Source of the DNA: Gracilaria caudata
Lineage: Eukaryota; Rhodophyta; Florideophyceae; Gracilariales; Gracilariaceae
Assembly: GCA_030374735.1 (NCBI GenBank)
Contig: JASCIV010000285.1
Span: forward strand, 1-26,343
Length of the DNA: 26,343 bases
Reading direction: 5' to 3'
Positions 17,716-26,343 of the stretch are shown here, piece after piece. Within the stretch, counting starts at the first letter, position 1. Each line of letters opens with the position of its first letter. The notes under the pieces were generated by a model. It searched no databases, had not been told where the DNA came from, and saw only the letters and a program-made list of their open reading frames with translations. Both the position numbers and the translations under genes were made by a program.

Positions 17716-18100
17716 TCAGTCAACAGTACCTTTGCTGCGACTTGAGATGAAGTTGACATGGACTTTCAGTTTCACAGAGCTTCGCGGCATCGCCTTGCAA
17801 AATCGGTCGGAAACGGAACTAGTGTCTCGTGGTGCTCCACGGGGGCGTTCTTCGCGGAAAGATATGGAAGCGATTATCGTGGCTTTCCGAACTCCGACTG
17901 ACATAGACCTTCTCGATATGCATACAATTCTTAGAACAGTAAACGCTTCTCATATTTTCCCCCATTTCCGATCCAGACCAGCCAATGGACTTCCAAAACC
18001 CCAAGATTTTGTTCCATATCGAAGTGTAGAGAAGTGAAATGACGGATCGGAGGTGTGGGAGCTAACTGCTGGTTAAGTGCGTATGAAGTAACCCCTTTAC
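17716..18100. other. Conserved 3' flank of Sec3
   Basis: This segment keeps the blocks found after Sec1 and Sec2 (gatgaagttg at about 17,743; ttcacagagcttc; gttcttcgcg; gaagcgatt). It continues to about 18,075 (gctgctggttaag), where similarity to the other units fades. A 119-codon open frame across it is not conserved in the other copies and is rejected. Confidence 0.6.
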
Positions 18101-20830
18101 GTGTATTCCAGTCGAGATCTAGAGCGTCGTACCTTCAGTTCTTGTCGTTTGAATTCTGCGCTCGATGACGTGAGCACAAGGAAAAGCTAAAATGTTTTTA
18201 CATCTTCTACTGCGATGTTGTTCGTAAGACCCTAAGACGGAGCAACGACGATTACGGCAACTTGCATCAGAACGCATTTCTCACGCGGCGTTCGCCAGCC
18301 AAATTGGGGGTGCCCTTCTCCGTTACGTAGTTTTTCCTTCTTAGCATTGCTGTAAAAGGTACAGCATGTCCACATGAACGTCCTGTCAATGATGTACACC
18401 GGAACAGCAGGAATTCTTGCTCCCACGTCGCACCCATGTCAACCACGAATCTTACCGAGGGTAACCCTCTTATCCCTCTTAGCCTCTCCCTCTCGCATTC
18501 AGTAATCCTCTCGACGGCTGGCTTCCAAGAGCCAGAAGTGCCACGTAGACACGCGGCGCCGTTACCCGGCTGAAGCGCGCGACTCCACTCGCCTCCTACC
18601 AAAGGTACAGGTACCATTTCGACGCTCTGGGTAAGACAGTTTCCAGATCGGGCCTCGCGCAACTCCCCCTCAAGGTTACAAAGGCGGAGCCCATTGCCCA
18701 TGGGCAGGGCAATGCCCACGCTGGTCTTCCGGGCTCTCACAGCCTCGTCGCGAGCGCACAACTCGCCACGATCGCGCCTAGTCGGCTCCATGTGCGAGTA
18801 AAGTGCTAATCTTCTGCGCGGGCACCGCCGCCCGTGCGCCGTTGGGCACATGTTCAGGCGTGGTGCTGGTGGTCATGAACGGTAGATCAGAGTGGCTGTT
18901 GCGCTTCGCCACGACGTTTGAAGCTTCTGGCATGCCGCTTGACTTGTGCACCGTCTATATCACGTGTCTACCACGTCTGGTGGGAGCTACGATCGGGGTC
19001 GCCGCCGCTCGCGTTGCAATCGCAATAGGCGAGCCACTGGGGTCTGTGCTTCCTGCTACGCCACAGCCTCTAACCGCACTGGGAAAGCTAGCACACTTCC
19101 CGTGGAGCAATGTGGTCATCTGCTGCGGAAAAGCGCCGCTCTACTTGAGGTCAAGCTGGTTCATATCCTCCTGCGTTGTCTGCTTACCGGGCGGATCGGC
19201 GTAAATGGACAACCGCGAGGTCACCGCATCATCCGCTTAGCACTCAATTCGGTTTGAAGGCTTGGCATCCACGCGTTTGCACCTCATCTTGTTGGTCATC
19301 TTTACGAGGAGCTTTGCCCTCGACTTGGTGAGACCGTTTGCTTCTTTGCTGTTTTCGCTGGAATGGAGCCCGTGGGCACTTCGGTCTTTCTTCTCTATAT
19401 GGCTTTGCTTGCGGCTCGGAATGCGCGTTGTCGTTTCGGGGTTGCTCCTTCTCAGAAGACCGATGGTTTGATGGCTCTTCAACATGGTGGTGAGTTTGGA
19501 AGCAAAACAAGTTTTGTTTGACCTGATGTCTTCCCTCACGCGTACGCTCTATGGGTTGCGTAATCTTCACAGAGCAATTGCCTCCCTTTCTCGCCGCCGC
19601 CACAAACTCTTTGTTTAGGTGAATACAATCAACAGGTCATTGCGTTGTCCTTGTTTACGAATGTCGCCGCCGTTTGCATCGTGAGATTAATGGCGCTGCC
19701 GAAGAAGTCGGGATGGCTCACCTGATCTAAGGACAAGGCGGTGTGGCATGCGGCCGTCGATAAAAGATAGATGGACCGCTACGCGTCGGAGTTCTATGGT
19801 TTGGATAGCTTCTACAAGGGTACGCTCTATGCTCGTCTCTCTCAGCATGCAACTGCACTCTACAGTTGTCAACGCACAATTCGTACACATCACCATCGTT
19901 GATGTTCCCTCAGCGTCTTCACAACTGCCCAACGCCATTCGTTGAAATGGTCCCCATCGTGGTGGACCATGTGAGCTCGAGCGTGTCGATTGTATGCTTC
20001 CACGCAGCATAACCGACGTGAGCACACGCTCACGCCATCTGCGTTCAACGCCCACAAGAGTAGAAGTTCTCCAACATGGAACACATCGCCAGTGCCACCG
20101 GCGCTCTCTGCCACGCACTTCACCAAATCTGTGTGAACTTGGAACGGCTGCCCCACGGCATTACCACTCGGTACATCCACACACGCACCACGCCGTCGGT
20201 GCTCATTACCTCTCAATATACCCAGCCTGTGAGACCTTGGAGCGGCGTCGTATTTCGTTGACAGTTTCCGCCTGCCACGCGTGAACCTGACACATGCGAG
20301 TGCCGTCGACGCCGCTTGCCACGCAGTCCGGTGTGTTACACACAAATGCGTCTGTCTTCGTTTGCAGCCACCACCCTCCTTCAGTCTGGTGAGAAAGAAG
20401 AACATGGACATTCTCGCACCGGCATCTGGCTCCATCTTTTTCACGGTTGAAATACTTGTTCAACCTTTCAAGCTTCTGACATACGTGATACCACCAGAGC
20501 ATTCTCTCGACAAAATCCAGATCGCATCAGGTACATGTGCACAACAGTTTACTTGGAAACACTGACAACTACTTGCACTACTTCACTGTCGCAAGAGCGC
20601 GGCGTACGCTTTGAGCCATGGCTTCGGTGCACACCTTTCCATGCTCTGCACGAAATCCCTCTTCAACTCGCTCTTCGTCGCGAGTCACAGCAACTGCCCA
20701 TGCAGTTGAAACCAAGCCTCCTCCAGAAGATGGCTGTTGCTGACAAGCGACGGACTCGGCCTGACCGATCATTTGCAGATGCTTCTTGTGATTCGTGTGT
20801 TGCAAACAGTAGTCGTTGCACATCGCTTTT

Positions 20831-20972
20831 CCATGATCCAAGTCTTGTTCTACATGGGGATTCCGCCTTTAATCAGTCGCTTCACAATCCACTGCGGCGG
20901 TTTGCCATGCTCCAAGTCTTGTTCTACACCGAGGATTCCGCCTTTCACCAGTCGCATCACAATCCACTGCGA
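20831..20972. repeat. 74-bp tandem repeat, two copies
   Basis: Copies start at 20831 and 20905 (ccatg.tccaagtcttgtt) and match through aatccactgcg. The 74-bp period is not a multiple of three, so the copies would be read in different frames, which argues against coding here. Confidence 0.8.
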
Positions 20973-21739
20973 CTGCGATACCAGCAGCTGGACAGATTAT
21001 CCTGCGTTTCGAAGTATTCTGCAAAGATTGTTGTGTACGTACCCGTCATCTTCAGTATTCCACCCCGCGCAACACAACCCCGAACTTGGAGTATCTTGCT
21101 TAGTCGCGCCCACGACAAGTTGATCACTCTCTCGGATTCGAGTTGTGACTTTACTGTGCACGCTACGCGTTCTTTAGTGTTGTCTCGTTGAATATGCTCA
21201 TGTCGCTGTTCAATCAATAAATCATCTTTGGCAATAGTACTTTCGCTACATCGCAAGCGTTAGAGCGTCAGTTCGATCCAGCTCCTTAATTCCTTGTCCC
21301 CAGGACCTTTCGCGAGCATGAATGTCGTGCGCGACATCGGCAAGTTGAAAGCAAACCTCTGCATTCATTTCGCGGATGTCAGCGCATCATCTCTCTCGTT
21401 TCTTTTCTCAGATGGCGTACACTTGCGCATGAGTGCCCTAAATGCCGACTGTCGACGAAGGAAGCCGAGAAAGGAGAATTACAAACGCTCTCATAGGGCG
21501 GCTTAGTCGCTTGTTTCGCAGATTTTGCCCCCCTCCGATTCGAGTAGCGAAGCTCGTGCTGCACAAGATGCCCCTGATCGACAGTGTCCTCCACCTGCGG
21601 AATCGCCTGAGACCCAATGCAGAAGGAAGTGGGGATTGATCTCGCAGTGACCATGGAGGCCAAACTTTGAGTGGGCACAAAGTGAGTGCTGCAGCCCACT
21701 TACTTCAACTCGGCACAGTCTGATCTCGTCACAACGATT

Positions 21740-21780
21740 GGGAGTCTGCGCGCGTGCTGAGAGCGCGCACGCAGACTCCC
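21740..21780. repeat. 41-bp hairpin with 19-bp arms
   Basis: Arms at 21740-21758 and 21762-21780 match at 17 of 19 positions around the loop gag. The outer 11 pairs (gggagtctgcg) are perfect. Confidence 0.8.
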
Positions 21781-22079
21781 TCATGTACTTTCGTAGTTGT
21801 AAGGTGGGGGTGCAACGCCGCCTGCGGGAGTCCAAAGAGCCAGACGCGCGGCGAATGTGTGGCAAGAGCGCGGCGGCTCGGTGGCGCTTGCAACGCGAGC
21901 GACGCCAGAGTGCGGGGCAAACCGACGCGCCAGGCATAACTTTAGTGGGTGTGCGGCGGGAGAGCTCGGCCGAGTTGCTCCGAATGTGTTCCAGGTGTCC
22001 AGCAACTACACTTGTACACTTGGGAAGCACACATTTGGCAACAATGCGTGGCTTGGGAGGGTCTTCCACTTACTGGAAA

Positions 22080-23483
22080 AATATTTTTTCCAAAGACAAG
22101 AACTATTCTTGGCTTTGGAAATCCATTTTTGATCGACACCTAATTTGCTCTTTTCCACATAATGCTCGCAAGCAAAGTTTGCAACCTAGTACGGTAGTTA
22201 CCAATTGCCAGCAATTGGCTCCTACTTTTCCAGGCAAACGAAGTTTGTCAAAAGTACCAGAGGTAGATCTACATCTTTTTGCCACCTCAAACTGCCAGTA
22301 GTTTAAAAAGTGCTCCTCAAAATAAAAGAAACCTGTTTTTGTAAAAATTTCAGACATTTCTAACAGCTAGATTTCAGTCGCGTATGAAAGCGAAACATGC
22401 ATCCTCGTAAAATCATATATGATCTTTTCACACAAAATCTAATGAGACTCCAACCAATTTACGATTTTTCTAGTATTAAAGTCTGCTTCTGGAAAGCCCG
22501 AAATCATAATCTTTTGAATAGAGGTATTGACTATGAAGGCCATGAATGAGAAACCAGGGCATTACATGCTGTCGATATGCACTGGTCGACTTCAAAAAAG
22601 TCTTCGCAGCTCGGCTCCCGTAGATGATGATAGAGTTTGTAACAAACTCAACCCGTATTATGCTTAAATAAATAATATGCTACCGCCGTTGATTCCAAAA
22701 TATTACTTTGTACTAGGCTGATATATTTCGCTCGTTGTTTCTATAATTTTGAGATTCTCTCAAACATTCTACCATGAAAATAATTTTTGACTAAAAGATA
22801 CAATTTGTCACATGGTAGATATTAGCATTGGGCGTTGATGAAATCAAAATCTCTTCAATAGACGTTCTCCTAAAACAAAATTCTAACGTCTTTAGCTCTT
22901 TTATCCAACATCGAATGGTGCAAAGGTGGGTTTAAATTTTTCTAAGTTCTTTTTTGTAATTTACTAGAAATTCTTATGTTACGAGGACATCTAAATTGTA
23001 AGAAAATACCTCAGAGCTAATGCCAATGACATCATAACAATTTTTGATTTGCTGTGTTCGTTTCGTAATTTGCAGAACATCTTTCTAGTCTTATTTGATG
23101 AGGTTTATCGGTTTTGAACTTGAAAGTAATAAGTGCTCGCTAGTAATTAAGGCAATTTGAATTCGAGTAATTCCACAGTTACCACTTATTGCGAGATCAG
23201 TACAGATATGAGTACCAGAGAATGCGTTTAGCCGTATTCTTCCCAGACCCCCATTTGATCAGCTAATGTCATCACTCTGATCTTGCAAGAAATTGTTCAT
23301 TAGCCACGGTGATGCAAAAACAGTTCTCCCCTTCAAGAGGGTATTCATAAAATCTTACGCTAGCGTCTGTTCATAATTCGTTGTTTATGAATAGAAAGCT
23401 AGCACAAATTCATCAACAGCATTTTTTACTTGGTTCCAACCGCATTAGTAGGCAAGTAAACAGTTTCTGTTCTCGTCGTAAGC
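22080..23483. other. AT-rich gene-free stretch
   Basis: Composition changes sharply to AT-rich and no open frame of useful length is present on either strand after about 22,360. A small perfect inverted repeat (ccaattgc, gcaattgg) is at 22,201-22,218. I see nothing else recognisable. Confidence 0.6.
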
Positions 23484-23491
23484 TATAAAAA
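23484..23491 (+). promoter_or_regulatory. TATA box of the zinc-finger gene
   Basis: TATAAAAA lies 118 bases before the second A of the start region (ATG at 23609). This spacing resembles the 125-132 bases between TATA and ATG at Sec1 and Sec2. Confidence 0.6.
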
Positions 23492-23608
23492 GAAACCACC
23501 CAACCAGACCCGTCCAGAAGTAATTTTGCCGGCCATCAATCTCTTCCACCCATCACACATACAACATCTATACAATCAAACTTTCTCCAACGTTCCCCAT
23601 AGTTCCCC

Positions 23609-24667
23609 ATGCAACGTGATAACCGTCGCACAAACCGTCCAAACACTGCTGGCCGAAAGAGATCTCGCCAGAGCCGGAGCCAGAGCTCCTCTGCTTCGTC
23701 CTCTCCTTTTGCATCGCTGCCCGGTTCGAATGGCGGCACTTGCAGAGCGGGCCTTTCCAATGACGGCACTTCTAATACAGGTCCTTCTAACATTGGTCCT
23801 TCTAATTCGGGTCCTTCAAATGACAGCACTAGTCTACCATCATTCAGTCAAGTGCTCCAAAACAGCCAGGGTTATCTTTCGTATGCACAACCGTCCCTAC
23901 AGTTGCCACCATTACGTAATGCTGAACGCCTGCCATCAGTAGATCAAGTACTCGCACAAATCGAGACAAACAGATCCACCGAACTGGCTCCCATCTGTCG
24001 TGGAAACCCTCCTAATTTACAAAATAGGATGGATATGGCGCGGTTGAATACAAGCGCGCAGCAACCTCGCTCGACAAGCCCGTCTCTCCCCAACCATCCC
24101 AGCAACGTTGCACAACCAAATCCAACGGATCAAAGCCTACCGCAGCGGGGAGTTGTGGCTGGGTCCTCTTCGCAAATGGCTGGACTCTCTACCCAGCAGG
24201 GAGGCGTTACCGGACCCTCTTTGCAGCAGAGAGGCAGATATGCATCGGGGCAACCGATTCCAAAAGACGCCAGGCGAGAGGGAAATGCTCCAAATCCAAC
24301 AGTAGCGTTGAGCACGCCTGCAGTAGGGCGGCGAAGCAGGCGAGGTATGATGAGTTGCACAACTTGTGGTAAGTACGTCCATCCGGCTGCGTTTAACTCC
24401 CACGTATGCAAACTTTGGAAATGTTCTTTTGCGAATTGCTCATTTGAAACGTACCACAATTCCAACTTTCACCGCCATCAACGTTCTGAACAATTGGGAA
24501 TAAGGGTTCAGTGTCCTGATTGCGACAAAAACTATGAGGATGAGGTCGCTTTAGATAGGCATCGCCGTGCTGTGCACGAGGGAATTCGACATCAGTGCCC
24601 GGATTGTGAAAAGAGCTTTATAAGTATGGTCAATTTAAACAGGCATCGTCGTAAAGTGCACTCGTGA
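23609..24667 (+). CDS. C2H2-type zinc-finger protein, probable transcription factor
   Basis: The 352-residue protein has a basic, nuclear-localisation-like stretch (RKRSRQSR, 16-23). A long low-complexity region rich in Ser, Pro, Asn and Gln follows to about 240, including short GPSN-type repeats at about 47-70. Four zinc-finger-like units occupy the C-terminal third. Finger 1 is C250-x2-C253-x11-H265-x1-C267. Finger 2 is C272-x4-C277-x12-H290, but the expected final histidine is replaced (Glu294). Fingers 3 (C302, C305, H318, H323) and 4 (C330, C333, H346, H351) are standard C-x2-C-x12-H-x4-H, each beginning CPDC. Such fingers generally bind DNA in the nucleus. Its target is unknown, and nothing shows that it regulates the neighbouring array. 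The start is the first ATG of the frame after the TATA box. Confidence 0.88.
   Translation: MQRDNRRTNRPNTAGRKRSRQSRSQSSSASSSPFASLPGSNGGTCRAGLSNDGTSNTGPSNIGPSNSGPSNDSTSLPSFSQVLQNSQGYLSYAQPSLQLPPLRNAERLPSVDQVLAQIETNRSTELAPICRGNPPNLQNRMDMARLNTSAQQPRSTSPSLPNHPSNVAQPNPTDQSLPQRGVVAGSSSQMAGLSTQQGGVTGPSLQQRGRYASGQPIPKDARREGNAPNPTVALSTPAVGRRSRRGMMSCTTCGKYVHPAAFNSHVCKLWKCSFANCSFETYHNSNFHRHQRSEQLGIRVQCPDCDKNYEDEVALDRHRRAVHEGIRHQCPDCEKSFISMVNLNRHRRKVHS
23780..23822 (+). repeat. Coding minisatellite (GPSN repeats)
   Basis: Imperfect 15-base units ggtccttctaa... encode Gly-Pro-Ser-Asn-x three times, and a related unit precedes them. The unit length keeps frame, so copy-number change would alter the linker without breaking the protein. 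Confidence 0.65.
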
Positions 24668-26343
24668 GGTCTGCTGCTGAAGTGCCTTGACTGCCTGTAA
24701 ATATTTGCCGATAGACAGGCTTAAAATTTGCAGAGCAATTCCGATTGCGGTAATGATTCCACTCGAGGGGCGGTAAGTGAAAGAGAACCACATCAAGTAC
24801 AGTGCGCATGACTGTAAAATTTGAATGCCAGTTGGTGGTAATCTCAGAAGTTGAAAAATTTGTGTACACTCAAGCGTGCGAGACAAAGAAAACTGGTAAC
24901 AAGGGCTCGAGTGTTAGAGTTGATCCGTAGAGCAGAGTTCAAGATAAACAAAGCATGAGTTGTTGATTTTACCATATGAAACATTTTCATCTTTCGAGAG
25001 CGATTTGAGAAATGCAAACGAACCTTAGTTGTGCTTGCATTCTCTAGCAAGTGCGCCCATGAAAAATGTTGGTTTAGATTGATTGAATATGAATCCTCGA
25101 GCTGTCGCTCCTCTGACTATTGTAAACGAAAAGATGTTGAGTGATCGATTTAAGGTTACCGCAAAGAGTAATAGGCGACTGCCTTTTCCGGGTTTGGGTC
25201 TTACTTGAGCATCGCTTCGTCTAACAACCCCGACATATCATACGTATGCTTGTCCTGATCGCCAAAAATTCTTTTTTGTCCGAGAAAAGTTTTGAAGATT
25301 TTTATCAATGCCGCTAGGGAAGCCAAGCAGAAGCTTGGATTTTGAACAGTAGTCACATTAGCAGCGAATTCACTCCCTCAACAACCTGTCCTGCTCTAGT
25401 CATGTTTCTCAGAAACGAAGTTATAGACCACCAAGTTAACCAATGGATCATCCGCAACAACCAGAGATTTTCTTTTGCGTCACAACGTTGTGTTCAACCA
25501 TTACCACCTCCAACGCTTGAATTTCGTCTTTTTACATTGCTGTTCTTTATTGCTTTGCGTCGTCATTACTCGACGTTATATGACATAATATATTATACTG
25601 TTTTTGGAGGAGGGCGTGAATGATGACCGGGAGCTGGGTGCAACTCGAAAAGTAAGCATGTGGAACAAAGAATTTTTTTATGTGCATTTATTTTGTTATA
25701 AGTGCCAATCACGTACATTACTATATATGCGCTAGGGTAGCTCTGCTGAAGTTGACGCGAAGTTGTCATACTGGGTCTGGCATGTTGACATGGTGGAAAT
25801 CTGACCAAACCAAACAGACCCTAGCTCATTCAGATGAGAAGAGAGGTAGACACCTGTCCAAAGATGGCAACAAACCTACCTTCGGGCCTTCGTTATAGCA
25901 AAGCTCCTAGTGGGCTTCGAATCTAGTCTTGAGCTAAACAAGTATTCCAAGGCTTCAAAAAGCCATTTTAGGCAGTTCTACGGCAGCAATTGGTACAAAA
26001 CTCGAAATGCACCGCTTTAAAAAAGAGTGTAACTTGCAATGCAATAAAAAATTTTGAAAAAAAGAGCTGTGATTGGGCGCATTTTCCTTCCTTTTCGGAG
26101 AGAAACCCTGCTAGAGATCAATAGTGAAGACGCCATTTTGGTAGAAATAGCGCGGGTGATGACAACCCAGCAAAAGATAGAGTGCCAGGGAGTACCAGCC
26201 TAGATAGGCGAGGAAAATAACTGTAGTCTAGAGATAAACACAACACAAAAGTAGGCGAGCCGTAGCACCGAATAGGTCCGCTAATGTGGGGCAGGGCTGC
26301 GGGGGAACAATGAAGAAGAGCGAGAGACCGAGTCACTCGAAGG
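24668..26343. other. Right-hand region without a supported gene
   Basis: No credible coding region is present. Short frames, such as the 93-codon frame at 25,342-25,623, lack an ATG or any recognisable feature. The sequence is AT-rich with homopolymer runs near 26,030-26,070. Positions about 25,838-25,870 weakly resemble 16,848-16,880 upstream of Sec3 (agacac.tgtc), too weakly to claim another unit. Confidence 0.5.

Larger units (their letters stand above)
18101..22079. other. GC-rich segment without a confident gene
   Basis: From about 18,420 to 22,010 the base composition is visibly richer in G and C than the flanking DNA. Many overlapping open frames occur on both strands, as GC-rich noncoding sequence tends to produce. 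None has a signal peptide, a recognisable domain or a paralogue here. The most gene-like remnants are minus-strand frames at 20,206-20,502 and 19,687-20,118, in the same frame but separated by a stop; the former has C-x4-C-x10-C-x2-H. Decayed transposon or gene sequence is possible. Confidence 0.45.

Noticed and set aside
17678..18037. A 119-codon open frame overlapping the end of Sec3
   Set aside because: The homologous flanks of Sec1 and Sec2 are interrupted by stops and indels, so the frame is not conserved.
18232..18851. Minus-strand frames suspected of being a decayed MULE-type transposase
   Set aside because: No convincing catalytic motif or domain signature could be traced in any single frame; the resemblance was only a few scattered residues.
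20535..21191. A 218-codon plus-strand open frame
   Set aside because: It spans a 74-bp tandem repeat whose period shifts the frame, has low-complexity composition and no recognisable feature.
21258..21290. tRNA-like T-loop sequence gttcgatcc
   Set aside because: The flanking bases do not form the T stem, and no acceptor or anticodon arm could be placed.
21503..22069. A 188-codon minus-strand open frame
   Set aside because: It lies in the GC-rich block where all frames tend to be open, and it runs through the 41-bp hairpin; nothing supports coding.
25342..25623. A 93-codon frame on the plus strand
   Set aside because: It begins with TTG, has no paralogue or domain, and no promoter-like sequence was identified.
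1..26343. CRISPR arrays, rRNA genes and bacterial operon signals
   Set aside because: None is visible; gene spacing, TATA/CCAAT promoters and protein types indicate a eukaryote.

Overview
The window looks like nuclear DNA from an intron-poor eukaryote. The genes are uninterrupted frames spaced 0.5 to 4 kb apart. Their starts sit in eukaryote-type contexts (A at -3, often G at +4), with CCAAT and TATA motifs upstream. Products include proteins with signal peptides, N-glycosylation sequons and a C2H2 zinc-finger protein. No operons, Shine-Dalgarno sites, rRNA, tRNA or CRISPR are visible. Scarce introns combined with roomy intergenic DNA would fit a red alga, possibly a florideophyte, but this is a weak inference; other intron-poor protists or fungi are not excluded.

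Positions 450-18,100 form a tandemly duplicated cluster. Unit 1 holds a small secreted cysteine-rich protein (Sec1, +), a repeat block R1, and two minus-strand membrane proteins, MemA1 and MemB1. Unit 2 repeats the order (Sec2, R2, then MemA2 and MemB2), but a segment of about 4 kb carrying a third membrane protein, MemC, lies between R2 and a further repeat copy, R3. Unit 3 starts again with Sec3 and stops near 18,100. Promoters, 3' flanks and spacers are recognisably duplicated along with the genes.

The five membrane proteins share one architecture: two N-terminal membrane helices joined by a short basic loop, a large glycosylated ectodomain, a third helix and a cytosolic tail. MemA and MemB have six ectodomain cysteines at nearly the same positions and an Asn-Phe-Ser-Leu glycosite at residue 133 in all four. 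MemC keeps four of the cysteines, with an identical 25-residue spacing for one pair. I recognise no described family. Co-duplication of a secreted eight-cysteine protein with receptor-shaped proteins suggests a ligand/receptor or surface-recognition locus; that is inference.

Positions 18,400-22,000 are visibly GC-rich and contain only unconvincing frames, a 74-bp tandem repeat and a long hairpin. Positions 22,080-23,480 are AT-rich and empty. A TATA-driven gene for a four-finger C2H2-like protein lies at 23,609-24,667. The remainder to the right end shows no supportable gene.
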